A stretch of 64,000 bases of DNA from Ziziphus jujuba (lineage: Eukaryota; Streptophyta; Magnoliopsida; Rosales; Rhamnaceae): positions 6,699,501-6,763,500 of the forward strand of contig NC_083386.1 of the NCBI RefSeq assembly GCF_031755915.1, in the 5' to 3' direction. Below the pieces are notes generated by a model. The model ran no database searches, was not told the origin of the DNA, and was given only the letters and a program-made list of their open reading frames with translations. Made by a program: the position numbers and the translations under genes. Position 1 is the stretch's first letter, and the number at the start of each line of letters is the position of its first letter. Positions 1 to 12,562 of the stretch are shown piece by piece.

Positions 1-1590
1 GTGTGTAGTGAAACTCTATAAAATTGTAAAAGTTTATTACTTTTTTACTTGTATCTTATTTTTAATTCATTTTTATGTAGGCCACACTTCCTATGAAATA
101 CTGATTTTCAGTTTCTATCAATTAGTTACAAAATTTAATTTGACCATGTTTTTGAATTTTGTTTGGCTTTTAAGATTTTATAAAAATGTATATAAGTATC
201 TATTATAAATCTGTAAAATTTCAAATGAATACAAAATTTCATGAAAAAAAAAACAAATTGAATATTAAACGAAGGTTTCTAAAAATTTAATAGTTTCAAT
301 TTTTCGTGATTAATTTTTAAATGGGTTTTGAATAGTTTTTCATTATATTTTTATAAAAAAAATTTTAATCACAGTTAGTTATGCATATTTATGGTACCCT
401 TATAATTTTTCAGACTTAAATGATATTGTTTGAATAAGAAATTGAATTCTTGTTTAGAGGCATTTTATGGATTAATATGTTTTTATTTGGCTTCTGGTGA
501 TTTGATTTTGTTCTAGGCTTATGATTTTAAGATTTGAGAGTTAGGCTAAGATGAACTTATGGTATTAACTCTTATTCATTTAGTTTGAATTTAAAAGCTT
601 GCTTTTAGGATTTATACGTAAGATAATTGTGGTATATGATGGTTTTGTTTTATACTTATGAGGGACCGTTGGTGTTATCCATAGGTTGTTTATCTTTTAT
701 GGACTTTGTTGGTCAAGATAAGTTACTAGACTTTTTACTGAAACCATAACAAATATGTACTTATGTTATTGATTTATATTTTTTTGTAAATTTATGTTTT
801 ATGAAATATATATATTGCATAAATAAATTGTTGGATTATTGATATATGTGTTTATGCTCTAGTTGTTGATACTTAGTAGATATTTATGTGATATGTTTTT
901 TGGATGTTGAGATTAATTATATTAGGGTATTTTCCTAGTGATTTGTGGTTCTTTACCTTCAGGTTTAGATGTATTGTTTCACATAAGAGGACTTACTGAT
1001 GATTATAGTAGGGATATCACTCATACCTTCGAGTATGAATATTTGTTTGTATTAAAATTTATATTTTTCCACTTGTTACATGCCTCACATGCGAGTTGAT
1101 ACAGATTACCAATGGATGAAATTATGTTATACAAAATCCTACTAAGTAGTTAACAATTAGAGTTTATATGAAAATTATTTTTATATTGTTAAAGATTATT
1201 TTTGGATATTTATTTGTTATCATTTTAAGTATTTTATTATTTTTTGTATTTATAAAAAACTCAGTAACTTGCTGAATTTTATACTCATTATTTATTGTTA
1301 TAGTTTCAGGTACATCATAGTTTCAAGGTAGCTGGATTTTGTATAAAATAATGGTGTTTCAATTGTTTTTTTATTTACTTTTTTTTTATATATTTGTTAG
1401 CTTGGAAAACTTTTTAGGTGTTGGTGAATTTTTTTTTCTTTTTTTTGAGATATTTTAGATATTATTTTATTAATGATATTTGAAAAGTTCTTATGTTCTA
1501 TATTATAAATTCTATTAAGTATTATAAGCATGACTTTTATCACTTTTAAATATATAGACTTGGAGTATGACAGACTATCTTCTAATTTTC
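1..1590. other. AT-rich intergenic sequence, no gene seen
   Basis: No reading frame here resembles a protein I recognise; the frames present are short and AT-biased. The stretch around 1260-1330 (a short inverted motif near a CTCAGTAACTTGCTGA-like string, then TTTCAGGTAC) faintly recalls the 3' part of a gypsy-type LTR, but no termini or target duplication could be found. I leave it as unassigned, possibly very old repeat DNA. Confidence 0.4.
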
Positions 1591-1800
1591 CCAAACCTAA
1601 TTTTCCCAAATGAATCATACATTGTCACATAAATAATATATGATTAAAAACTAGCACGTAAAGCAACTAATATGACGATATTGGTAATTAAACCAAAATG
1701 TTGAGTCACTTCAATCTGTAATAATTTCATGAGGTGTTTGAGATTGTGTGTGTGTAAAAAGAGAAACACTTACTAGAAATGAATAGAAACATAATAAATC

Positions 1801-1950
1801 TTTTATATATATATATATATATATAATGAAAATTTGGGCACTATAGAATTATCGATAAGATTTATCCTATATATATATATATATAATGAAAATTTGGGCA
1901 CTATAGAATTATCGATAAGATTTATCCTATATATATATATATATATATTC
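1801..1950. repeat. Two exact copies of a 60-bp tandem unit
   Basis: A 60-bp unit, made of a TA run followed by a 46-bp unique stretch beginning AATGAAAATTTGGGCAC, occurs twice in a row without visible change (about 1826-1870 and 1886-1930). The corresponding place in copy B (about 35490-35510) lacks it, so it arose in copy A or was lost in copy B. Confidence 0.9.
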
Positions 1951-3059
1951 TTGCTGCAAAAGTATTCTCTTCATGTAATAAATCTTTAGCTAAGTATCTT
2001 TACAATATTAACCATGATTTGTCCTTCTCTTAATTAATTATTTTTTTCCGTTAGATTTCTCTTTTATATATGCTTTCTCTTTTCAAAACTATCATTTCTA
2101 TTAAAGAATGATAAAAAATAAAAACCTTTGATACCATAACAAAATATAAAGTAAAAAATATTTTATGTATAGATTCTAATGCACTGGGGCATGATTATAT
2201 ATAATATTACATTCTGTCTCTGGTTCTAAGTAAGGTGGCAAATACGACTTTTTAATTATTTTTTGATATGGCGTGAGGGGAACAAATAATATAATATTAA
2301 GAAAGAAAAAAGAAAAAATAAAAAAAAATAAAAAAATAAAAAATAATGTATCCATACTTTTTTTTAAAGAGAAATCTCAACCAAACAATGTTAAAGAGAC
2401 TCACAATAAGTTGTTTTATGTTTACAAAGTTTTATATTGGTCATACACTATGCTTGTCATATATTATATGAGTGAGATTAATTTGGTTAGTATTAATATG
2501 AACGAGGCTTTTTTTTTTTTTTTTTTGGGATTTGTTTTTGTTTATGTTTTGTTCTTCTTTTTTTTTTTTTTTTTTTTTTTTGTTTTTGTCATGGCAATGT
2601 CAAATTATTATTATTATTATTATTATTATTATTTTTTGGTGAATGCCAAATTAATATAGTCTATAGCCTAAAGAGTGAGCAAAGCTTGTGGACTGTTGAT
2701 TGACCAAAAAAATCTTGCGGACAGTGGAGGACTACTACTAGAGTATATGTGCCTCCATAGAGATACAGTCAAGGAAATTTATTTTATTTTATTTTATTTT
2801 ATTAACTAATCTACGTTTTATAGCTTTTTTTTTTTTTTTTTGTTTTTAATTCTGGCAAATAAAGTTAAGCATGAACTTATAGGATAACTCATATGGATGT
2901 CCTTGTGGGGACTGCTAATGCAATAAAATCTACGGTTTTCTCAATCGAGTTCAAATTCTTTCATCCTTGATATTAGAAAAAAATGAAAAAGAAAACTTGT
3001 TGAACCATATAGTTTATTGGTCAGAGAAATATTGCTCCTTTATATATAATATTTATAAG

Positions 3060-4790
3060 CATAGAGTTTTGTTTGTTCTCTTCTTTTACTCTTCCATTCC
3101 CTTTTTGGAATTAAAAAATCCTTCAATCTAGTTTGCATATTTCTTTTGTTCTTTTTGGTTTTAGAGAACTGTCTTTCCATCTGATGCCGCCTTTTGTACC
3201 ACGCCAAGGATATATATATGTATATATATAGTTGATTAAAAAAAATTGTATAGATATGTTATTTGTTCTTATTTGTTCTTTTCTTCTATTCATCCATTCC
3301 CTTTTTGGAATAAAAAAATCCTTCAATCCGGTTTGCGTATTTGCTTTGTTCTTTTCTTGGTTTTAGAGAATTGTCTTTTCATCTGATGCCGCCTTTTGTA
3401 CCACGCCAAGGATATATATATATATATATATGATAAAAAAAAAAAATTGTATAAATATGTGTAAATGGTTTTGTGCATTTTTCCCTGAAAAGAATTCGGT
3501 TTCTTTTTTGCAGCTGAAAGAGCTCTAAATTACTTTTTTTTTTTTTTTTTTATCATCTATATATATAGAGATAAGAGAGCTCTCTCAGCTCTATTTTTAA
3601 AAAAAAAAAAAAAAAAAGCTTTCTCGGCTCTTTAAAAACCAAAAGAATTTTCTATATAATTTTATTTTAGAGAGCTCTTCCAGCTCTTTAAAAAACAAAA
3701 AAATTCTCTAAACTGAAAATATATATATATATATATACACAATTTTTTTTTAGAGAGCTCTCTATGAGAAATGAACAAATAAAAATATAGAGCAGCTGGG
3801 AGCTCTAAATTCTTATACGTTCTTTTTCTTCTACTCTTCCATTTCCTTTCTGGAATAAAAAAAATCCTTCAATCTAGTTTGCATATTTCCTTTGTTCTTT
3901 TCTTGGTTTTAAATTTCTTCTACTCCTCCATTTCCTTTCTGGAATAAAAAAGTCCTTCAATCTAGTTTGCATATTTCCTTTGTTCTTTTCTTAGTTTTAA
4001 TTTCTTCTACTCTTCCATTTCCTTTCTGGAATAAAAAAATCCTTCAATCTAGTTTGCATATTTCCTTTGTTCTTTTCTTGGTTTTAAATTTCTTCTACGC
4101 TTCCATTTCCTTTCTGGAATAAAAAAATCCTTCAATCTATGCATATTTCCTTTGTTCTTTGTTCTCTTGTGCAACGCCAAGGATATATATATATATATAT
4201 ATATACATACCTATAGATGAAAAAAAAAAAAAAAAAAAAAGGTATAAATATGTGTAAGTGGTATTGTGCATTTTCCCTAAAAAGAATTCGGTTTCTTTTT
4301 TGCACCTGAGAGAGCTCTAAATTGCATTTTTTTTTTAAATCATATATATATATATATATATAGATAAGAGAGATTTCTATAAAAATTTCGAGCTCTCCCA
4401 GTTCTTATTTTTTATTTTTCTTTTTTAGAGAAAGCTCTCTCAGCTCTTTAAAAAACAAAAAATAAAAAAAATAAAAAAAATAAAAAAAATTCTATATAAC
4501 TTTAAAAAAAAAAAAAAAATCTCTAAACTAAAATCATATATATACAATTTTTTTTAGAGAGCTCTCTATGAGAAATAAACGAATAAGAATTTAGAGCAGC
4601 TGAGAGGTGTCAATTCTTATTTGTTCTTTTCTTCTATTCATCCATTCCCTTTTTGGAATAAAAAAAATCCTTCAATCCAGTTTGCGTATTTGCTTTGTTC
4701 TTTTCTTGGTTTTAGAGAATTGTCTTTTCATCTGATGCCGCCTTTTGTACCACGCCAAGGCTCTATATAGATCATAGATGATGATAAAAA
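3060..4790. repeat. Repeat cluster upstream of copy A (TTCCATTCC...TTTGCATATTT units and GAGCTC palindromes)
   Basis: A block of about 150 bp (a TTCCATTCCCTTTTTGGAAT start, then CCTTCAATC, then TCTGATGCCGCCTTTTG and ACCACGCCAAGG) appears around 3070-3215, 3280-3415 and 4620-4765. A shorter unit of about 85 bp from its first half is repeated four times in tandem at about 3824-4160. Between them lie palindromic motifs such as AGAGAGCTCTCTCAGCTCT and A/T runs. Copy B has only one block on each side of its CACTA insertion (about 36530-36660 and 49890-50020), so the array is longer in copy A. Confidence 0.8.
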
Positions 4791-5007
4791 ATAAAAATAA
4801 AAATAAAAATAAAAAAGGATAGAAAAATTGTATAAATATGTGTAAGTGGGATTGTGCATTTTTCCCCAAAAAGAATTCGGTTTCTTTTTAGTAGCTGAGA
4901 GAGCTTTGAGCTTTGAACTTCATTTATTGGGACATCGTCATTGCTCGCAATGTAAGATATCAACTTTCGTTGCACTAGTAGTGGCCATTTGGTAAATTGA
5001 TGTTTTC

Positions 5008-5050
<43 letters not shown>

Positions 5051-5316
5051 AGATTTTTAACTTTAGCTAGGCACTTAGTCATAATTTTTTTTTTGTTTTC
5101 ATTATCATTCACATGGAAATCCATCTTAATTAAATTAAGTTCGGGCATTTGGATCATAAATTTTCTTTATTAGCTATATTACAAATTAATCAATATTGTA
5201 ATAGTTATTTATTATTCATATATATATATACACACACACACACACATACTGCATTGTGTCTTTAATAAAAAAAAGAAATAATTAATAATATTAATTTGTT
5301 TTTTATATTTAGAATT

Positions 5317-8300
5317 ATGGGTCGCCAACTTGGATTCATTGTTCGTGAACTTCTTGACAAAAAAAACTACCTGGACTGGAGCGTTGGGGTGAAAACCTAC
5401 TTGATGGGTGAAGATCTCTGGGACATTGTGGAATCCATGGATGAACCTCCAAAACCCAAAGATCGTCATGCATTCAAGTATTGGAGGTCCAAGAACGCCT
5501 CTGCCCTCCATGCTATCCAAATTTCTTGTAACACTGATGCTTTCTCTAAGATCAGAGATATGACTTCTGCCAAAAAAGCTTGGGATACTTTGGAAAAAGA
5601 ATTCAATTCTGAATCAGAATCAGAATCCGAAGACGACGACGAAGGTATAATATTTGATTTTTTTTTTTCCTTACTAACTTGTATATTTGTATCAAATTTT
5701 TATCATAATTTTGAATAATTATATTGGATTAAACAAATTCATGTAGAAGATTAAACTGTTGAGAGGTGGGTGCTGATTGGATAACTAAAAATTTATTGCG
5801 AGCGAGCTATTTCTAAATTTATATAAAAAAGATTATGTTATTGAAAAGCAGGTTATCATTATATTCAATTATATATTTTATTAACATTTTCTCTCATGTA
5901 AACCCACTCTGACTATCTTTTTGCTTAATTGACCAATTCCATATGTTTTTAACAGAAATTATTAAGTTTTGAACATTGATTATTATGGATCTTTGCTTTG
6001 ATATTAAGTTAAATTGTCATTATATAAATAAAGTATTTTTTCTATTGTAGTGAAAATTCCAAACGATCAATACCAACAATACGAACGGTTTCACAAAGCT
6101 CTGCAAGATGGAGACCGAAATGCTACAAAGGAATTCATTACGCAATACCCAGATGCAGTAAGAAAAAAAATCACGACACGTACAAGGATGACGGCCCTTC
6201 ATGTCGCGGCCACGGCCGGACATACAGAAATTGTGGAGACACTGGTGGAAAAGATGTCACCAGAAGACTTGGAAATGGAAGACTCAAGTGGTAATATAGC
6301 TCTTACAGCAGCTATTATTTACAATGCAGATTTCAAAATAGCCGAATGCATGGTTAAAAAGAACAAGAAATTACCAACCATGCTTGATCAAGAGGGGACG
6401 ATGCCGGTGGTATTGGCCTTTCAGTATTGTCATACTGAAATGGGTCGTTATCTATATTCAGTTGCATCGATGGAAGATTTAATATTGCCGGACAATCTTA
6501 AACATGCTGCTGAGCTCATAGACCAAGCAATAATTACGAAATGTCATGGTAAGAGTATAATACATATATACACATATATTATATATGTAGTTAGACTCAC
6601 ATCATCATACCTTATATTTATTAATATGTAACATATATAGTGTTTCGTAATTGTGGTGCAAATTTGTTGTGGTTTTTATATATATATATATTTTTTGGAT
6701 GGTGATTCTAAAAATTCTTATTTCATATGTACAATGTAGATGTTGCTTTGCATCTTCTTCAGCTTTGTCCACTGTTGGCCACAACTTTTGATTTGTCTGA
6801 AAATACTCCTGTGTATACATTAGCAGTATGTCCAAGAGGACGCCCGCTCAAATTTTGGCAAAAATGGATATATGAATGTGAGTACATATTATATGAATTA
6901 ATACAGAACATAATTTATATCTATATAAATATATATATGTATATGATCTTGATATTAATACAATCCTTTGTTTTCAATAGCTATAGTTATAGATGGAGAC
7001 CGCGTCATTAAAGAGATATATACAAAGCTCTCCACCAATACTAAAATGAACTCAGGTATGTTAAATTTCCCTCGTTATTTTAATTTAAATTATTTAAATT
7101 AGTGCAAAAATATCTGAGAAACTTTGTCATAATTTCCTGCAGGTAACTTCTACAAACTGCTCTAGTTTTAGTATATATTCAATTAATAAAATTAATATCA
7201 ATGAGCATCCGAAAAAAAACTTTTATTCAGTACCTTATAAATGACACAGTGGTTGAAGATTTAATAAATTAAGTCAAAGATATTAAGAACTTGTTTCATG
7301 AATACAAAAGAATAGCAAAAATCATTGTTTCCACTTGTACAATAATCCAGAGTTTGAATTAATTCCCTATTTCACAATATCAAAAATAAATAAAATAAAT
7401 AAAAAGAAATTAAGGAATTGAAGGGTTAGGCATATATGTTAATCATGCACGCTAGCTTATATATAATTTTCCTAAAATATCTCCATTTGTTATTGAAGCT
7501 TGTTAGAAATTTGCTCAATAAATGTTTGTAGTTATAATTGTAAATCAACAGATACGGAATTACACGGTGAAGTTTGGTCATTACAAAGTGTCGCAATGCA
7601 CTTCGACATTTTAGGTAATTAATTAGTTATATTCAATTTTTATTATTACAATTATTGTTTAAATTCTTCCTCCCATGTATTTACTTATTTATTTGTTTAT
7701 ATGTTTCATACATCCAATAATAGCTAAAATAATTTTTTTCATTTTTAATAATTACATAGGGTTCAAGAAAATATATAAAATGAAATTGGTCCACATTCAA
7801 TACTCTGCACTTCTACGGCAAATGTGCGAAGAAACAAAAAAATTAAATAAAACCCAAATATCAAGATCAGATATTATCGATGCACTTTTTGATGCTGCAG
7901 AAGAGGGACATTTTGAATTTGTTGAAAGTATATTAAAATCGAATCCAGATCTAGCGGAGTCCTACGATGAATCTTCGAGGAACGTATTTATGGTTGCAGT
8001 TCAATATCGCCAGGCAAAAATTTTTAGCCTTATTCATGGAGTTGGCTCCAAATTATCAGCAACAAATCATGTAGATGATGATAGAAATAACATGCTACAT
8101 ATGGCTGGCTTATTTTTGCCTCCCCCACAACTTGATCGTATTTCAGGAGCTGCTTTACAAATGCAGAGTGAATTACAATGGTTTAAGGTACGTAATATAT
8201 ATATATATATGTATATATTAATTTCTTTAGCTATATGTTTTTAAATGTATTTAATATAACCATGTATTTTTAAACACACAATCTAATAGGAAAACTATTA

Positions 8301-9555
8301 TTTTCTCTAGTAAAAATTTAAATCTTAAGATCATTATCTAATAAAATAATAACTTTGTCTAATAAAATAATAATTTTGTTATTAAGTTGTTCTTAGAAAC
8401 AACAACCATTAATTAGTAATTAACCAATTCAAATAATGATATTGTATTTTAATATCCATTAATTTGAAAAAGTTAAATTTACATCTTTTAAATTCAAAAT
8501 ACATTTTAATTTAAATTCTCAAATTAAAATTTTTTGCATGTTGGGACAATTAGATATTTTGCCTTGTATTCGTCTCCGTCCCACATAAACAACTTGTTGT
8601 TATTTGGTTCCTTTAGACTCTAGTTTTAATTTCATTGTAATTTAAACCCTTTACTATTTTAAAATTTTTATATTTTAGTACCCTCTAACCATTAACATCC
8701 TAATAAAAAATAACTAAATAAATAAAAATAAAAATGGTTGGACTAAAATAGATATAACAATTAAAACTTAAGGAATCTAAAATGTAACTTTCCGAAATCA
8801 TGTAGGGTTCAAATAAAGTTTTTAATTATATATTTTTGTTATAACATTTGATATATATATATATATATATATATGTTTTCTATCAATTAAATTAATTATA
8901 GACTTTAAGCCAAAAAAAGATTAATTATAGACAAATATTCATACTATAAATATAGGAGGTGGAGTCAGTTGTACCTCCATGGACACATGGACACACAAAC
9001 AATGAGGCCTTGACACCAAGACAACTATTTACAAGAGAACACAAACAATTGTTATCTGCTGGAGAAAAATGGATGAAAGAGACAGCAACTTCATGTACTG
9101 TTGTTGGTGCACTCATTGTTACAATCATGTTTGCTGCAACATTCACTCTTCCTGGTGGGAATGATGAAAAAACTGGTTACCCAAAGTTCCTTGATGACAA
9201 AACATTCATTCTCTTCATCATATCAGATGCGATCTCACTTTTCTCTTCCACTACTTCAGTTTTGATGTTTTTGGGAATCCTCACTTCAACATATGCTCAA
9301 GATGATTTCCTCAAATCTTTGCCTAGGAAGCTCATGATTGGTCTTGGCACACTTTTCCTCTCCATTGCAGCAATGATGATATCTTTCTGTGCTGCTGTTT
9401 CCATGATGCTTGGTGATAACAATTCTTGGGTTGCGTTTTTAATCATTTCTCTGTCTAGTATTCCAGTTACTTTGTTTGTTTTGATGCAATTTCCTCTTCT
9501 TATTGAGATTTACCTTTCGACTTATCGGCCTAGTATCTTTGGTAGAAAGCCATGA
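5317..9555 (+). CDS. Ankyrin-repeat/PGG membrane protein (ITN1/ACD6-like) with N-terminal gag-like domain, copy A, 7 exons
   Basis: Exons read as 5317-5644, 6051-6548, 6740-6877, 6981-7055, 7552-7614, 7760-8187 and 8956-9555. All introns are GT-AG; the first five are phase 1 and the last is phase 0. They join into one open frame of 709 codons ending in TGA. Residues about 10-95 resemble the UBN2/DUF4219 gag domain of copia elements (NYLDWSVGVKTYL, DLWDIVESMDEPP, AWDTLEKEF), followed by an acidic Ser/Glu/Asp run. Ankyrin repeats follow at about 118-250 (TALHVAATAGHTEIVETLVE) and again in exon 6 (DALFDAAEEGHFEFVESIL, NMLHMAG). The C-terminal PGG domain (about 530-695) has PGG at 576-578 and four membrane spans near 557-575, 592-618, 636-661 and 668-695. 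Relatives act in membranes in salt, abscisic acid or salicylic acid and defence responses; the role here is inferred from family only. An AG just before the ATG (5311-5312) could be a splice acceptor, so a 5' non-coding exon is possible. Confidence 0.9.
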
Positions 9556-9675
9556 AGTTTATTATACAAGGAAAGTGTATGCAAATTGGGCAATAATATT
9601 ATTATTATTTACCAACTTTCATGTATCAATATTGTTAGCTATAATAAACTTTTGTTTCAAGACTGTTCATCATTT
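9556..9675 (+). other. 3' flank of copy A up to the duplication breakpoint
   Basis: The first 110 or so bases after the stop match the same place after copy B (59348-59467), including the AT-rich stretch with ATTATTATTATT and the AATAAA-like TATAATAAACT near 9643. Similarity ends after TCAAGACTGT (about 9668; 59465 in copy B), where helicase sequence begins. The 3' end of the ankyrin transcript probably lies close to this junction. Confidence 0.6.
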
Positions 9676-10147
9676 GTTTCAAGATCCTAGTCTGGACATT
9701 CACATGGAAGGGAAATATCTTATGCTTGCGGTTCAAGAGCTGGTATATGGAGATCAACGTGAAGGGAGATTTGTATTTTGCAGGGATAGCAAGAAGCCAA
9801 AGCAGTCTGGTAACGATGACAGATTCACAAGAGATGGAATGAATCCCAAAAGCTTGCTTCAAACTCTGATGATGAGGGCAGGGCACTCTCCTCCGAAATA
9901 CAAAACAAAGCACCTCAAGACAAATGAGTTTAGAGCGCTGGTAGAGTTCAAGGGTATGGAATTTGTTGGAAAACCTAAGAAAAACAAGCAGCTTGCTGAA
10001 AGGGATGCTGCTGTAGAGGCATTGGCATGGTTAACTCATACTACTGACAACAGCCGAGATGAAGATGACAAGTCCCCACCTGATGTGACCGACAACATGC
10101 TTAAACTTCTTAGGAAACACAGAAGATCAAAACGTCAGTCTGGTTGA
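9675..10147 (+). pseudogene. 3' fragment of a DExH-box ATP-dependent RNA helicase gene (DExH3/DExH5 type)
   Basis: An open stretch of about 155 codons ending in TGA at 10145-10147 matches my memory of the C-terminus of plant DExH3/DExH5-type RNA helicases. Recognisable strings are PSLDIHMEGKYLMLAVQELV, NPKSLLQTLMMRAGHSPPKY, KTKHLKTNEFRALVEF and AAVEALAWLTH, then DVTDNMLKLL. The part ALVEFKGMEFVGKPKKNKQ is the double-stranded RNA-binding-like tail. The helicase core, including the DEIH and other motifs, is absent: the sequence starts abruptly at the breakpoint behind the ankyrin gene. I therefore call it a truncated relic, although the remaining frame is uninterrupted. It might still be transcribed as a trailing exon. 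It is the only part of the window between the ankyrin copies that resembles a host gene. Confidence 0.8.
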
Positions 10148-11183
10148 TGATGGATGATGGAAAATCGTAAGAGATTGACATATAAATTCTCGGCATCCTT
10201 GGTTAGGATTTCTGCACTGGTGACCTGCAGAATGCATCATGTAGTAAAATTTGGCGGCTGGAGGGTGCAAGGAAGTTTTCTAACCGAGTAGATCAGTTAC
10301 CCTGGTTGGGTGCTTGGAATAACAGCTCCCCTCAAATGAGATAATCTTTAAAAGTTCAACTATGATTGCATTATTTTGCCGTAGCATTGAGAAGGTTATT
10401 AACCCCTAGTTCTGTAACTTATCATAACTTAGCACACAGGAAGTGAAGGTTCGAAAGTTTCCAACAATACTGGGTTTCATCTATCTCTAGTTGAAACTAG
10501 TTCAGGCAAGCAAAAAGATGGAGAGTGCAATGGCTTGACCAAGCAGTCTCCCTCAGAAAAGAAACCGAATTACATTCGATAGCTTTGCAAACAAATTTAT
10601 ACTTTTTATCACACAACATATTGTAACTTTCTGTAAATTATTCAATGAACTCATCCTTTTCCTTCTGAAGTTACATAAAATCACCCTTGTAATGGTTGTT
10701 TTATCACTGTGATTAGAAAATATGTATATATATATATATATATATATGTAGTTCAATAATTAAAAAATAGTAACAAAAGAGAAAGAGAAATTGAAATTAC
10801 AGCTAAATATTTACTCAACTACTTTAATTAATTATTTCAGTACAATGATTGCCTTTGAAATGAACTACAATGTTCGTTCTCAAATGTATATTGGGATGGA
10901 GATAGCATTTCCCAACCAACATTAAATAATTCAATAATTGAAGTCATCCTATATCCCTTCCCATCTATCTTATGCCAGATACAATCAAATATTCATATTT
11001 CTATAGTTTCCTACATTTTTGCTTCAACAATGGATTCATAAACTCAAAATCTGCTACCAAGATTATTGTTTCTCTATTTTCTGTTTTTTCTTTTAAATTC
11101 TTTTGAGCAATTTTCTTTTTAAATTTTTTGTTGTGTGTTCTGAAGGTTGACTATGAGCAAGAAAAAAGGTATTGTGTCAAGGA
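10148..11183 (+). other. Probable former 3' UTR and flank of the helicase fragment
   Basis: No protein-coding signal was seen. The first 400 bases or so are less AT-rich than the surroundings and look like a 3' untranslated region (to about 10560). They are followed by a (TA) run near 10720-10748 and AT-rich sequence. A minus-strand LTR begins at 11184. Confidence 0.4.
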
Positions 11184-12562
11184 TGTCAGGACCCGTCCAA
11201 AATTCATCATCGGAATCCTAGACAAGTCTTGATCCCAGGAAAACACCACCAAATCTCCTAACGGAAAATCCAACAGTATCTCCCCTAAGGGTAGGACTTA
11301 CCACAATTTTCTTGCACAGAAAACACACTTCTATATACACCACTTTATTCCTCCCATTTTACGACAAGTATTACCACAATTTGCAGGACTTCAAATAAAT
11401 GACAGGGAACCAGTGCAGAATTAAATAAATAATCGTCCAAATAGTATACAGAGCGTTATCAGTACAATTGAATATAAAATTTAATACAATATAAGATAAA
11501 AAGAAATAACACAAGATAGAAATGAAAGGAAAAGCCTTTTGGTCTTCGACAACGAACCAAGACATCGAGCTTGCCCCCGGACGATTAACGTCGATTAACC
11601 TGGCCTAAGGGAATGGAATTTAAAAATATGAGATGCTAATCATCTCAGTGAGTAACCCAATCTACTATACAATAATAATAATAATAATAAAAGGGTAAAT
11701 AACTTAGTTAATTGATTAATAAGAAATAAGTAAATAAATAATAGGTAGTTAAAAATAATATTTTCTCTCAAAACTCTCACAATTCACTCAGTTGGAAAAG
11801 TTTCTTTTTTAAAACATTTTCGCAAAACCCAACATTTTATGTCCCAAAAATCCAGAAAATATTTAATTAATAATTTGCAAATAAAAGACAATAAATTAAT
11901 AATCCAAAAATTTTAGTGAGAAATAATTATAAAAAAAATAAGACTAATGACAAATATTAAATTGGGAATAAAGTATTGTAAACAATTAATATGAAAACAT
12001 AATAAAATTTACATTAACAAAAATGATCCAAGAAATATTTAAATAAATAAAATAAAACAAAATCGTTAACAATAGAACTCAATTTAAAATACTAAAACAA
12101 TTTAATTCATAAAACACTATTAAAAACATTTTAATTTAAATAAATTTCTAAAATATTTTATGATCAAAATCACGTCGTGAAAACCATTTGATGCACCCAT
12201 TATATACCAGTGGCGCCAACGGTACCCAGCGTCTTAAGCACCACCAGACAGGAGGTTAAAGAGAGAAACCGGCATACGGTTATGTGGCGTCCCACCGCGC
12301 CGCTACAAATAGGCATCCCGGTCATGGAGGGGCGGCCTATCCTCATCCTATGGCAACCACAGGACAACCCCATAATCACTTGTGCGCTACTTACACCCAT
12401 CTGCGCACTCACCACATCCACTTGTACGCTAATCATATCCATGTATAAAGAACACCAGTATGTGTATGGTGCATCTAAAAATCATAAAATCAATATTTTT
12501 TTTTTTAAATCTCAAAATTGCATAAATACCACCAGATTTATTCCATCCAATTAAACCCATAA
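11184..12562 (-). mobile_element. Gypsy-family LTR, 3' part only, reverse orientation
   Basis: TGTCAGGACCCGTCC at 11184 is the reverse complement of the family's LTR end. Family landmarks follow: the reverse of the last LTR segment with CTAACGGAAAATCCAAC and CCCCTAAGGG, the inverted GAGATGCTAATCATCTC at 11629-11645, and the GC-rich block with TATATACCAGTGGCGCCAAC near 12200. The copy stops where another LTR of the same orientation starts at 12563. The reverse of the LTR start (GGGTGTTACA) is not found with it. Confidence 0.75.

Larger units (their letters stand above)
1590..5312 (+). repeat. Upstream part of duplicated ankyrin locus, copy A
   Basis: From about 1600 (AAATGAATCATACATTGTCA) the sequence runs nearly collinear with 35315-36824 and then 49632-50593. 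Shared landmarks are the block around 1645-1740 (35345-35440), the one at 2690-2790 (36130-36240) and the one at 2870-3060 (36305-36500). This is the upstream half of a direct segmental duplication carrying the ankyrin/PGG gene. It contains long poly-T, TTA and TA runs. The promoter of copy A should lie in it, but I cannot identify a convincing TATA box among the many TA tracts. Confidence 0.8.

Noticed and set aside
2273..2659. Open frame of 128 codons
   Set aside because: Built from poly-A, poly-T and TTA repeats (long runs of Lys, Phe and Tyr); no domain, and the matching place in copy B is not open.
9503..9680. Upstream extension of the helicase frame overlapping the end of the ankyrin gene
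   Set aside because: The frame is open by chance; helicase similarity begins only near 9675, and the part before matches the 3' flank of copy B.
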